Shown here in pieces: positions 8,596 to 17,464 of a stretch of DNA of 64,000 nt (its first letter is position 1; every line of letters begins with the position of its first letter). This stretch comes from Sutcliffiella halmapala. Lineage in GTDB: Bacteria > Bacillota > Bacilli > Bacillales > Bacillaceae_I. Under the pieces are notes generated by a model that saw only the letters and a program-made list of their open reading frames with translations, was not told where the DNA came from and ran no database searches. Position numbers and translations under genes: made by a program. The DNA is taken from NCBI RefSeq assembly GCF_002019665.1, contig NZ_KV917375.1, positions 2,770,702-2,834,701 of the forward strand, given 5' to 3'.

Positions 8596-10631
8596 CCTTC
8601 CACATTCACCACCCCGATACTTTGTACTTCTACACTTGCTTCTAATTCGTTATAAGATAAAACTGGTATTTGTGGAAGATACCGCTCAAGCAATTGCTTC
8701 ATATACATTCTTACAGCTGGCGAGCACAAGAGAACAGGAGTTTGTTCATAAATAGAGAACTGTTCTATTTGCTCTCCAACTTTTTGGACAATTTCAACCG
8801 ACTTGTTGGGATCTAAGGAAAGAAAATTCCCATGCTCTGTTTGTTGAATATGATCGGCTATCAGTTTTTCTACTCTTCCTGCTAATGTCACTACTTTAAA
8901 GGATTCATTTCCTACAACATATTGATTAGTAATTTGTTTACTTAATGCCTGTCGAACATATTCCGTTAGCAACTCTGTATCTGCAGACATTTTTGCGTAA
9001 TCTGCGAGGGTTTCAAATATAACTGGTAGATTTCTAATAGAAACATTTTCTTTTAATAGTTTAGCAAGCACTTTCTGCACATCTCCAATTGATAAAGGAG
9101 ACGGTGTTACTTCCTCGATTAAAATAGGAGTAGATTCCTTTAAATGGTCGACCAACTGCTTTGTTTCCTGACGTCCCAATAATTCATGAGCATGATGCTT
9201 TATTTTCTCTGTTATATGGGTGGAAACAACCGATGGTGGGTCTACCACCGTGTATCCATACATTTCTGCTTCATCCTTCTTTTCTTCACTGATCCATTTC
9301 GCAGCTAAGCCAAAGGAAGGTTCAATTGTATCAATACCATCAATGCTATCATCTTCAATTCCTGGGCTCATTGCCAAATAATGATCAAGTAACAACTCGC
9401 CTTTTGCCACTTCATTTCCTTTAATTTTCAAGCGATATTCATTAGGTTGGAGTTGGATATTATCTCTAATTCTTACGACTGGAATGATAATACCTAGCTC
9501 TAACGCTAACTGTCTACGTATCATAACAATTCTATCTAATAGATCCCCACCTTGTTTCGAGTCTGCGAGTGGTATCAAACCATACCCAAACTCAAATTCA
9601 ATCGGATCAACAGACAATAAATTTATGACACTTTCAGGGCTACGCAATTCATCTGTAACCACTTCTTCTTCTGTTTCCACTTCAACAATTTCTTCTTTTT
9701 TCAGTGATTGCTGAATCATATACCCTCCAACTACTAGCAATAAAGCAATTGGGAGTGTTATTACAATTCCAATCGGTGTAAAAATTCCTAATAATAGAAT
9801 TGTTGCACCTGTAACATAAAGCATTTGTGGAAACGCAAATAACTGTTTCGTTATGTCTGTTCCTAGATTTCCATCTGAAGCTGCTCTTGTAACAACAATC
9901 CCCGTTGCGGTTGCTATAAGTAACGCTGGGATTTGTGATACTAATCCATCTCCAACCGTTAATAACGCAAATTTTTGAGCTGATTCACCAAAAGAAAGTC
10001 CCAGTTGAGCCATCCCAATTACAACACCGAAAATCAGGTTAATAAAAACAATAATAATTCCGGCAATCGCATCTCCTTTTACGAACTTACTTGCTCCATC
10101 CATCGCTCCGTAAAAATCGGCTTCTTTTGCGATTTTCTCACGTCTAGTTTTCGCAGTATGCTCAGAGATTAAACCCGCATTCAAATCGGCATCAATACTC
10201 ATTTGCTTTCCTGGCATTGCATCTAATGTGAAGCGAGCTGCTACCTCTGATACACGCTCCGCTCCTTTTGTTATTACAATAAACTGAATTACAACTAAAA
10301 TAAGGAATACAACTAGCCCTACTACAATATTTCCACCTATTACGAACGAACCAAACGTATCTACGACAGTACCCGCATCTCCTTCACTCAATATGGACCT
10401 TGTAGTAGAAACACTTAGCGCCAAACGATACAGCGTTAATAATAAAAGCAAGGAAGGAAATATTGAAAACTGTAAAGGCTCCTGAATATTCATCGTTGTT
10501 AATAACACAATTAAAGCAAGGGAGATATTAATAATGATAAGAATACTTAGCAACCATGCAGGGAACGGAATAATTAACATAGCAATAATCAAGATAACGC
10601 CAAGTATTACGGATAAATCTCTTACTGACAT
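8592..10631 (-). CDS. flhA: Flagellar type III export gate protein FlhA
   Basis: 679 residues. About eight transmembrane segments occupy the first 310 or so residues, with the conserved cytoplasmic FHIPEP-type loop (AERVSEVAARFTLDAMPGKQMSIDADLNAG). The large cytoplasmic domain (about 330-679) forms the nonameric ring that receives substrate-chaperone complexes. Part of the export gate with FlhB, FliP, FliQ and FliR, all encoded immediately upstream. Length matches B. subtilis FlhA. Confidence 0.97.
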   Translation of the reverse strand: MSVRDLSVILGVILIIAMLIIPFPAWLLSILIIINISLALIVLLTTMNIQEPLQFSIFPSLLLLLTLYRLALSVSTTRSILSEGDAGTVVDTFGSFVIGGNIVVGLVVFLILVVIQFIVITKGAERVSEVAARFTLDAMPGKQMSIDADLNAGLISEHTAKTRREKIAKEADFYGAMDGASKFVKGDAIAGIIIVFINLIFGVVIGMAQLGLSFGESAQKFALLTVGDGLVSQIPALLIATATGIVVTRAASDGNLGTDITKQLFAFPQMLYVTGATILLLGIFTPIGIVITLPIALLLVVGGYMIQQSLKKEEIVEVETEEEVVTDELRSPESVINLLSVDPIEFEFGYGLIPLADSKQGGDLLDRIVMIRRQLALELGIIIPVVRIRDNIQLQPNEYRLKIKGNEVAKGELLLDHYLAMSPGIEDDSIDGIDTIEPSFGLAAKWISEEKKDEAEMYGYTVVDPPSVVSTHITEKIKHHAHELLGRQETKQLVDHLKESTPILIEEVTPSPLSIGDVQKVLAKLLKENVSIRNLPVIFETLADYAKMSADTELLTEYVRQALSKQITNQYVVGNESFKVVTLAGRVEKLIADHIQQTEHGNFLSLDPNKSVEIVQKVGEQIEQFSIYEQTPVLLCSPAVRMYMKQLLERYLPQIPVLSYNELEASVEVQSIGVVNVEG

Positions 10632-10658
10632 TTACTATCTCTCCTTAAGGTAAATCCA

Positions 10659-11747
10659 TCATTTAACATAGTTCTTTAATCGATATACATATGCCAATAT
10701 TTCTGCAACAGCTTGGAAATACTCTTCTGGTATGGCATCTCCGATTTCTGACTGACTGTAAATGGCACGAGCAAGTGGTTTATTTTCCACTGTTGTGATG
10801 TTATGTTCCTTTGCCACTTCTTTTATCTTCATCGCTACAAAATCTACACCTTTGGCAAGAACGTATGGAGCGTCTAGCTTATTTTCATCATATTTCAACG
10901 CAATTGCATAATGTGTTGGATTTGTGATAATTACATCGGCTTGAGGTATGTCATGCATCATTCTTTGCATTGCCATTTCTCTTTGCTTTTGCTTTATCTT
11001 TGATTTAATAAGGGGATCACCCTCTGATTTCTTATGCTCATCCTTTACATCATGCTTGGACATCCTGATGTTTTTTTCATAGTCGAATTTTTGATATAGA
11101 TAGTCAAAAACAGACAAAAACAGGAGACCAGCTCCGGCAATCAATCCCATTTGAACGGTTAAATTCCCGAGAAAGCTCAAGGCTTCATGAATGTTTTTTT
11201 GAGACAGAATTAATAGATCCTCAAGACTTTTCCAAAGCAAGGAAAATGTTAGAATACCGATAAACATAATCTTTAATAATGATTTCACTAATTCAACAAT
11301 AGCTCGGACAGAATAAATTCGCTTAAACCCTTGAATCGGATCTAGTTTGTTTAATTTCATATGAATGGCTTCTGTTGAAAACATTGGACCAACTTGAAGA
11401 AAGTTTGCTATGAAGGCCCCCACCATCGCTGCAGCCATTATTGGACCGATAATAATGATTAACTGCATTAATAAATCCATAAAAATAAAATGAACAGAAT
11501 CTATTGTGACTTCATCTAGGAGATATATTTGAAACGAGCGTATGAATACCTCGGTAATCTTTTCTTTTAGGGTCGGACCAATCGCAAATAAACACAGAAA
11601 GACAGCAATTAACACAAAGGCTGTATTAACGTCAGAGCTTTTGGCTACTTGTCCTTTTTTTCGAGTATCCTGCCTTTTCTTAGGGGTTGCTTTTTCCGTC
11701 TTTTCCCCAGAAAAAAATTGCAAATCTAGTTTTAATAACGACGTCAT
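10659..11747 (-). CDS. flhB: Flagellar export switch protein FlhB
   Basis: 362 residues. The N-terminus GEKTEKATPKKRQDTRKKGQ is typical of the family, and four membrane segments lie between about 40 and 220. The self-cleaving NPTH motif at residues 276-279 starts the cytoplasmic switch domain. FlhB changes export specificity from rod/hook to filament substrates when FliK signals that the hook is complete. The ATG abuts the fliR stop. A short soluble paralogue of its C-terminal domain (ylqH) is encoded near position 40000. Confidence 0.97.
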   Translation of the reverse strand: MTSLLKLDLQFFSGEKTEKATPKKRQDTRKKGQVAKSSDVNTAFVLIAVFLCLFAIGPTLKEKITEVFIRSFQIYLLDEVTIDSVHFIFMDLLMQLIIIIGPIMAAAMVGAFIANFLQVGPMFSTEAIHMKLNKLDPIQGFKRIYSVRAIVELVKSLLKIMFIGILTFSLLWKSLEDLLILSQKNIHEALSFLGNLTVQMGLIAGAGLLFLSVFDYLYQKFDYEKNIRMSKHDVKDEHKKSEGDPLIKSKIKQKQREMAMQRMMHDIPQADVIITNPTHYAIALKYDENKLDAPYVLAKGVDFVAMKIKEVAKEHNITTVENKPLARAIYSQSEIGDAIPEEYFQAVAEILAYVYRLKNYVK

Positions 11748-12524
11748 TTACAATCCTCCAAGTAAATCCATTAAACCTCTCATCGTGTGAAGCATTAATT
11801 CGAATAATTTATAAAATAGTGTAAACAAAATAGTCATGGAAAAAATGATTGCAATAAAGCTTACTCCAATTTTTAAAGGTAATCCGACAACAAAGACATT
11901 TAATTGAGGAACAGTTCTAGCAACTATTCCTAAAGCAACATCCACCAAAAAAAGTGCCCCTACAATAGGAATTGCTAATTGTAATGCAACGATAAACATC
12001 ATGTTAACTGCCTTTAAAACATATTCCAATAGACGCTCATCACCTAGAGGTAACCAAGCTTGCGTAATCGATATAAGCTCGTAACTATAAAAAATACCAT
12101 CAAGCATTAAATGATGACCATTCACAGATAGTAATAATAACATCGCAAACATATAAAAGAACTGGCCTATAATAGGGCTCTGGCTCCCCGTTTGCGGATC
12201 AATGACATTCGCAATAGCAAACCCCATCTGGAAGTCGATAAATCCCCCAGCAATTTGAATCGCAGAAAGAATCATATAAGCAACTAGTCCAATGAGGAGT
12301 CCAACCATCATTTCTTTTACTACTAGAAGAATGAAGAAGCCATCTATGCCTATTACCGGTAAATCTATCGAAAATGACATGACAAGTGCGAAAAGAAATC
12401 CTAATCCTACTTTAAAAGTTGCCGGTACACTCCGATAGGAGAAGAGAGGGAGCGTTACAAAGAAAGCTGTTACTCTTGTTAAAACTAACAAAAATGCTGG
12501 AAAGTAATTTAATGATTCTAGCAT
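11748..12524 (-). CDS. fliR: Flagellar export gate protein FliR
   Basis: 258 residues, hydrophobic throughout with about six membrane segments. FliR-typical words include the MGFAIANVIDPQTGSQSPI loop near residues 100-120 and the C-terminal PQLNVFVVGLPLKIGVSF. It forms the core export channel with five FliP and four FliQ. Embedded in the fliP-fliQ-fliR-flhB-flhA block with four-base or shorter gaps. Confidence 0.96.
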   Translation of the reverse strand: MLESLNYFPAFLLVLTRVTAFFVTLPLFSYRSVPATFKVGLGFLFALVMSFSIDLPVIGIDGFFILLVVKEMMVGLLIGLVAYMILSAIQIAGGFIDFQMGFAIANVIDPQTGSQSPIIGQFFYMFAMLLLLSVNGHHLMLDGIFYSYELISITQAWLPLGDERLLEYVLKAVNMMFIVALQLAIPIVGALFLVDVALGIVARTVPQLNVFVVGLPLKIGVSFIAIIFSMTILFTLFYKLFELMLHTMRGLMDLLGGL

Positions 12525-12528
12525 CTTT

Positions 12529-12798
12529 TCAACTCACAAAACGGTGCATATTATTAAAAATTTCCATAGCATAAGAAAGCATATTTGACAGCATCCATGG
12601 TCCAAATATAACAAGTCCTACTAAGACAGCTACTATCTTCGGAATAAACGCTAATGTTTGCTCCTGAATTTGAGTGGTTGCCTGAAATATACTTACTATT
12701 AAGCCCACTACTAAAGCTAGTATTAGCAGAGGAGCGGATATAAGTAAGATAGTGAAAACTCCGCGTTCTGCCATGGAGATTACGAATTCTGGGCTCAT
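12529..12798 (-). CDS. fliQ: Flagellar export gate protein FliQ
   Basis: 89 residues, two membrane hairpin helices, with the conserved QATTQIQEQTLAFIPKIVAV. The ATG at 12798 (MSPEFVISMAERG) is chosen because it matches the B. subtilis start and length and has GAGGTG nine bases upstream. A GTG four codons earlier lies inside that RBS and is rejected. Confidence 0.96.
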   Translation of the reverse strand: MSPEFVISMAERGVFTILLISAPLLILALVVGLIVSIFQATTQIQEQTLAFIPKIVAVLVGLVIFGPWMLSNMLSYAMEIFNNMHRFVS

Positions 12799-12816
12799 AT
12801 TTCTTGACACCTCTTC

Positions 12817-13482
12817 TTAAAATGTTTGCAATAATGATTTCACTACTAAATACCAACCATCCACTAAAACAAATAACAATATTTTGAATGGCAAGGAAAT
12901 CATTACTGGGGGTAACATCATCATCCCCATTGACATCAACACGCTCGCCACTACCATATCAATTACTAAAAAAGGAATAAATATCATAAATCCAATTTGA
13001 AAAGCTGTTTTTAATTCACTTATAGCAAATGCTGGTACTAAGACGGTTAATGGTATATCTGCAATTGTCTCGGGTCGTTCCATTCCCGTGTAATCCATAA
13101 ATAGTGCGAGATCTTTTTGTCTTGTATGCTTACTCATAAATTCCTTCATAGGAAGGGCTGCTAGTTCATATGCCTCATCTAAAGTGATTTCTTCATTAAA
13201 TAAAGGCTGAAGAGCCTGTTCATTTACCTGTGAAAAAGTTGGTGCCATGATAAAAAATGTTAAAAACAAAGACAATCCTATTAACACCTGATTCGGCGGC
13301 ATTTGTTGTGTTGCTAATGATGTTCGGACAAAGGATAAAACGATTATAATCCGAGTAAAACTAGTCATTAGTATGAGAATTGCCGGTGCCAAGGAGAAGA
13401 TAGTTAGTAATAATAAGAGTTGTACAGAAGTGGAAACCGTCGATGCATCATTACCACTAAACATTTCCATTAATTCTGTCAT
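12817..13482 (-). CDS. fliP: Flagellar export gate protein FliP
   Basis: 221 residues with the FliP signatures TSFTRIIIVLSFVRTSLATQ and PPNQVLIGLSLFLTFF, plus a C-terminal membrane pair (VIDMVVASVLMSMGMMMLPP). It forms the pentameric core of the export pore. The first hydrophobic segment may act as a signal sequence. The ATG overlaps the fliO stop by four bases. Confidence 0.97.
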   Translation of the reverse strand: MTELMEMFSGNDASTVSTSVQLLLLLTIFSLAPAILILMTSFTRIIIVLSFVRTSLATQQMPPNQVLIGLSLFLTFFIMAPTFSQVNEQALQPLFNEEITLDEAYELAALPMKEFMSKHTRQKDLALFMDYTGMERPETIADIPLTVLVPAFAISELKTAFQIGFMIFIPFLVIDMVVASVLMSMGMMMLPPVMISLPFKILLFVLVDGWYLVVKSLLQTF

Positions 13483-14150
13483 CGTTTAAACCCTTCCTTA
13501 TCATCTAACTCTTGTAGCTTCTTTTTTCGATCATCAGAAAGTTGAGACATCTGATGTTTTAGTAAAGAAGAAAATTCTTTCGTTTTCCCCGATTTTTTAT
13601 TAAGGGGTAACTTTTTTACTAATTCAACGATAGTTTCAGGAGAAAACGATGTCGATTCTGTTCGATCCTTATAGGACTGTACTAACAATTCAGCTTCTTT
13701 TTCATCTGTAATTTCTTTTAATAGATTAATTGAATCCCCTACACCAACTACTAATATACTGTTTCCTACTTTCACTAACTGTAATGATTTATTATTCCCT
13801 AAGTTAGTCCCGCCGATATTCTCAACAGAACGGCCATTATCAAACCATTTATTACGCTTGTTAATAAATCGCAATGCACCATAAATTAATAACAGGACAA
13901 ATAATAGAGCGAAAATCATTTTTACAAAATCCCACATCGAAACGGTTGGAGCACTCTGATCACTGATCATTTCTGAATCACTAATTGTTCTCTGTTTATT
14001 TTCTGAACTAGTTTCAGGTTTTTCATCATTATTTTCAGGTTTAAATAAATCATCTACCATCTCACTCCCGCCTCCACCTGGCTGAGAAGCAGCAAAGGGA
14101 GAAGGCAGGATAAAGAAAAGTAGTACGAAGAGTAAACTAAGTTTTTTCAT
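13479..14150 (-). CDS. fliO: Flagellar assembly protein FliO (FliZ of Bacillus)
   Basis: About 223 residues. MKKLSLLFVLLFFILP forms a cleavable-looking signal peptide, then a low-complexity acidic region. A membrane segment lies around residues 82-102 (FVKMIFALLFVLLLIYGALRF), followed by a cytoplasmic FliO-like domain. FliO assists FliP stability. The ATG at 14150 matches the B. subtilis start; it has only a modest GCAGG five bases upstream. A GTG seven codons earlier is possible but would prepend an atypical leader. Confidence 0.87.
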   Translation of the reverse strand: MKKLSLLFVLLFFILPSPFAASQPGGGGSEMVDDLFKPENNDEKPETSSENKQRTISDSEMISDQSAPTVSMWDFVKMIFALLFVLLLIYGALRFINKRNKWFDNGRSVENIGGTNLGNNKSLQLVKVGNSILVVGVGDSINLLKEITDEKEAELLVQSYKDRTESTSFSPETIVELVKKLPLNKKSGKTKEFSSLLKHQMSQLSDDRKKKLQELDDKEGFKR

Positions 14151-14173
14151 GTTAGCCTGCAAAATGGACACTC

Positions 14174-14536
14174 CTAGGAAAGTGTTTTATGGATAGCTTC
14201 AATCACTCGATCCGCTTGGAATGGCTTGACGATAAAATCTTTTGCGCCTGCTTGAATAGCGTCTATTACCATCGCTTGTTGCCCCATTGCAGAACACATA
14301 ATGACTTTAGCATTAGGATTAATTGCTTTAATTTCTTTAAGAGCTGTAATACCGTCCATCTCTGGCATCGTAATATCCATCGTTACAAGATCAGGGTGAT
14401 GTTCTTTATATTTCTCTACTGCTTGGGCACCGTCAGCTGCCTCTGCTACTACTTCATAGCCATTTTTAGATAAAATATCTTTAATCATCATTCTCATAAA
14501 TGCTGCATCATCTACTATTAATATACGTTTGCTCAT
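14174..14536 (-). CDS. cheY: Chemotaxis response regulator CheY
   Basis: 120-residue single receiver domain: acidic pair Asp9-Asp10 in ILIVDDAAFMRMM, phospho-acceptor Asp54 in VTMDITMPEMDG, Lys in FIVKPFQ. In Bacillus, CheY-P binds FliM and FliY at the motor to promote counter-clockwise rotation. Two ATGs lie in tandem after AGGAGG; the second gives seven-base spacing and the usual N-terminus. Placed between fliY and fliO as in B. subtilis. Confidence 0.97.
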   Translation of the reverse strand: MSKRILIVDDAAFMRMMIKDILSKNGYEVVAEAADGAQAVEKYKEHHPDLVTMDITMPEMDGITALKEIKAINPNAKVIMCSAMGQQAMVIDAIQAGAKDFIVKPFQADRVIEAIHKTLS

Positions 14537-14554
14537 CATTATTCCTCCTAGTAA

Positions 14555-15763
14555 TCAACGAAGCTTTTTAATTCGATCTGTTTGACTTACAATATCTGTT
14601 ACTCTGACACCAAAGCTTTCGTCTATTACAACTACTTCCCCTTGGGCAATTAACTTATTATTTACTAATATATCAACTGGCTCGCCAGCTAATTTATCTA
14701 ATTCAATAATCGAACCAGAAGATAATTCTAGTATATCTTTAACTGAACGCTTTGTTCTTCCAAGTTCTACTGTCACTTGTAATGGTATATCTAAAAGCAT
14801 ATTTAAATTATTCGGTTCTGCTTCTGCAACAGCAGTTGATTCAAAGCTAGAGAAAACTGCCGGTTGAACATTAACTGTTGGTGCAGGGTTTGATGGAGTT
14901 TGGTGCATATTTCTTGTTGGTTCTTGTTGGTACTGCTGGTGGTTTCTTGTGTCTTGATTTGTATAAGGATATAGCTGTTCTTCCTGTTGTCTTATTGATT
15001 CTGTTGGTTTCATTTCTTCTCTACTAGTTGTTGTACTTGTAATCGGAGGAGATGAGACTACCTCTTCTACATTCCCATTCTGGTTTAACAATTCTTCTAC
15101 TAATTTTTTTGCAAAACGGAAGGGCAATAACTGCATGATCGAAGAATCAATTAAATGACCAATTCGAATTGAAAAGGCTACCTTTATTAATAAATTGTCT
15201 TCTGGTAACTGTTCTGTACCTTCTCCCTCTTTGAAGTCTATCAGCAGAACAGCTGGAGGAGAGATATCAATTTTCTTCGAGAAAACGGTTGACATGGAAG
15301 TAGCTGCTGATCCCATCATCTGATTCATTGCCTCTTGAACAGCACTTAAATGGATCTCATCAAACATTTCAGAAGGATTCTCTCCTGTACCTCCAAGCAT
15401 TAAATCAGCAATGATTGCCGCATCTCTTTTTTCTACCACTAGGATATTAGACCCGCTAAAGCCTTCTGTATAATTCACCCTAATGGCCACATAAGGTTCT
15501 GTGAATTCTGATTCTAATTGCTTCTTTTCTAGAATGGAAACTTTAGGGGTGGTAATTTCTACTTTTTGGTTTAGCAATGTCGATAAAGCTGTTGCTGAAC
15601 TACCAAAAGAAATATTACCTATCTCTCCTAGTGCATCTTGTTCTAGACTTGATAAATGATCTGCTACATTTTGTTCAACAAAGAGGGGTTCTTCATTGTC
15701 ATTATCTGAACCTCGAAGTAAGGCATCTATCTCGTCCTGTGATAACATTCCATCACTCATCAT
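14555..15763 (-). CDS. fliY: Flagellar switch protein and CheY-P phosphatase FliY (FliN type)
   Basis: 402 residues. An N-terminal peptide similar to that of FliM (MLSQDEIDALLRG) precedes a CheC-like phosphatase region with two sites (EIGNISFGSSATAL and VQEAMNQMMGSAATSM). A Gln/Pro/Thr-rich linker spans about 225-315, and a FliN/SpoA domain follows at 322-402 (LDIPLQVTVELGRTKRSVKDIL). It is both a C-ring component and the main CheY-P phosphatase in Bacillus. The ATG overlaps the fliM stop by 11 bases, with GGAGG nine bases upstream. Confidence 0.96.
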   Translation of the reverse strand: MMSDGMLSQDEIDALLRGSDNDNEEPLFVEQNVADHLSSLEQDALGEIGNISFGSSATALSTLLNQKVEITTPKVSILEKKQLESEFTEPYVAIRVNYTEGFSGSNILVVEKRDAAIIADLMLGGTGENPSEMFDEIHLSAVQEAMNQMMGSAATSMSTVFSKKIDISPPAVLLIDFKEGEGTEQLPEDNLLIKVAFSIRIGHLIDSSIMQLLPFRFAKKLVEELLNQNGNVEEVVSSPPITSTTTSREEMKPTESIRQQEEQLYPYTNQDTRNHQQYQQEPTRNMHQTPSNPAPTVNVQPAVFSSFESTAVAEAEPNNLNMLLDIPLQVTVELGRTKRSVKDILELSSGSIIELDKLAGEPVDILVNNKLIAQGEVVVIDESFGVRVTDIVSQTDRIKKLR

Positions 15764-16751
15764 CTTCGTATCCCTCCTTGATTTCCTTCATTATTTGAAT
15801 AGCCATACTCTTTTTCACTTGTCCAATTTGCGCCAAAAAACTCGGCTTTTCATCCACATTAACAAAGATAGGTTGCTCAATCTTTTGATTAAGTGTTAGA
15901 ACATCGCCAATATTTAAGTCTACAAGGTCTGAAAAAGAAATTTCTGATTTTCCTAGCTCTGCTGTGATTGTTAGGGTAGTCGCTTTTATTGCTTTTTCTA
16001 AAGTTGCTACCTCATGATCTTGCCTTACCCTATGCTTATCCTCCATCCAATAATGGGCGGATAACCTAGGAATAATGGGCTCTAATACTACGTAAGGAAT
16101 ACACACGTTAATCATGCCGGTTATCTCACCAATTATAATGTTCATGGAAATTACTATTACTGTTTCATTTGGAGAGACCATTTGTAAAAATTGAGGATTC
16201 ACTTCTAAATCTGCTAAGAAAGGCTGAATCTCGGTTACCGATTCCCAAGCTTCTCCAAAATTCTCAATCGCGCCTTCGAACAGGTTGGTCATTAATTTTG
16301 TTTCAATTTCTGTTAAGCTGTCCACTTTATTGAAACCAGTTCCTCTTCCTCCTAATTGACGATCGAGCATCGCATATGCAATGTTAGGATTTACTTCCAA
16401 CACAACTCTACCTTCTAATGGGGTAACTTCAAACACATTTAGTATCGTCATCTTAGGGATAGATCGTATAAATTCTTCATAGGGTAACTGATCCACCGAT
16501 GCTACACTTATTTGAATATACGTCCTTAACTGTGCTGAGAAATACGTTGTTAACAACCTAGCAAAATTCTCATGAATTCTAGTTAAATTTCTAATTTGGT
16601 CTTTTGAAAACCTTAAAGCCCGTTTAAAATCATACACCTTAACTCTTTTTTCTTCATTCTCTTTTTTTAATTGATCCGCATTCATCTCACCAGTTGAAAG
16701 AGCCGATAATAACGCGTCTATTTCACTTTGAGACATTACTTCTGTTGACAT
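15753..16751 (-). CDS. fliM: Flagellar motor switch protein FliM
   Basis: 332 residues, equal to B. subtilis FliM. The N-terminal CheY-P-binding motif is LSQ-like (VMSQSEIDALLSAL), the middle is a CheC-like fold without phosphatase residues, and the C-terminus is a SpoA domain. The ATG at 16751 has AGGAGG eight bases upstream; the GTG seven codons earlier sits before that RBS and is rejected. Confidence 0.97.
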   Translation of the reverse strand: MSTEVMSQSEIDALLSALSTGEMNADQLKKENEEKRVKVYDFKRALRFSKDQIRNLTRIHENFARLLTTYFSAQLRTYIQISVASVDQLPYEEFIRSIPKMTILNVFEVTPLEGRVVLEVNPNIAYAMLDRQLGGRGTGFNKVDSLTEIETKLMTNLFEGAIENFGEAWESVTEIQPFLADLEVNPQFLQMVSPNETVIVISMNIIIGEITGMINVCIPYVVLEPIIPRLSAHYWMEDKHRVRQDHEVATLEKAIKATTLTITAELGKSEISFSDLVDLNIGDVLTLNQKIEQPIFVNVDEKPSFLAQIGQVKKSMAIQIMKEIKEGYEDDE

Positions 16752-16787
16752 ACCCACCACCTCCTTTTTCACATGAATCTCTTGGCG

Positions 16788-17219
16788 CTAGTTTTGTAGA
16801 AGAAAGGAAGTTGTATAAACCTGTACGACTAACCCATCCTGCATGACTTCATTTAATTTAGTCTGAATCTCTTTTTCTAGATTCTCTATTCCTTTATCAT
16901 CACCAAAATCAGAAGATTTCTTATTTGAGATTTCGTGAATAACGATACTTCGAACTTGGAACTCTCTTTTTTCTAACTCTGTTCGTGCCTTTTTACTATC
17001 TGTTTGTACTTTGAATTGAACGCGAAGATACCCTCCACTTTTGAGATTTGTTGTAATCTCTTCAATATCGACTGTATGTTTTATTATCTCATCAATCGAT
17101 TCTGTGTCTGTTGAATTATCTGCGTAAAATACATTCATCGTAATTAATGCAACTACACCTAGAAGGGTAATAATTAATAATATAATAATCATGGTATTAA
17201 CTAATTTATTGCGGAACAT
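16788..17219 (-). CDS. fliL: Flagellar basal body-associated protein FliL
   Basis: 143 residues with an N-terminal membrane anchor (about 8-30: TMIIILLIITLLGVVALI) and a SPFH-like periplasm-facing domain ending in the family's C-terminal VQVYTTSFLLQ-type strand. FliL surrounds stator units and supports torque. Short gap to swrD upstream and fliM downstream, as in B. subtilis. Confidence 0.9.
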   Translation of the reverse strand: MFRNKLVNTMIIILLIITLLGVVALITMNVFYADNSTDTESIDEIIKHTVDIEEITTNLKSGGYLRVQFKVQTDSKKARTELEKREFQVRSIVIHEISNKKSSDFGDDKGIENLEKEIQTKLNEVMQDGLVVQVYTTSFLLQN

Positions 17220-17233
17220 TTTACTTGCCCCTC

Positions 17234-17425
17234 CTAACGCTCAACTTGATGAATGCTTGTATAAAAGTCTTTTGATAATAAAATTACTTCTTCCATCGCT
17301 TCTTTAACGATAATTTTCTTCCCATTATTAAGCGTGATCATAGTATCAGGTGTTTCCTCTACCTGTTCAATGAGCCACGCATTTAATGCAAAGGGTTTAC
17401 CATTTAGCTTCGTTAATTTAATCAT
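17234..17425 (-). CDS. swrD: Swarming motility protein SwrD (FlbD family)
   Basis: 63 residues of the FlbD/SwrD family: MIKLTKLNGKPFALNAWLIE followed by TMITLNNGKKIIVKE. In B. subtilis SwrD raises flagellar motor power and is needed for swarming. It sits between the hook gene and fliL, the conserved position for this small gene. Slightly shorter at the C-terminus than the 71-residue B. subtilis protein. Confidence 0.9.
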   Translation of the reverse strand: MIKLTKLNGKPFALNAWLIEQVEETPDTMITLNNGKKIIVKEAMEEVILLSKDFYTSIHQVER

Positions 17426-17464
17426 AGTAGAGGGCTAGAATAATATTCTCTAGCCCACCCCCCC

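Noticed and set aside
12554-12856. 100-codon minus-strand frame overlapping fliQ
   Set aside because: Out-of-frame shadow of fliQ and the end of fliP; composition not protein-like.
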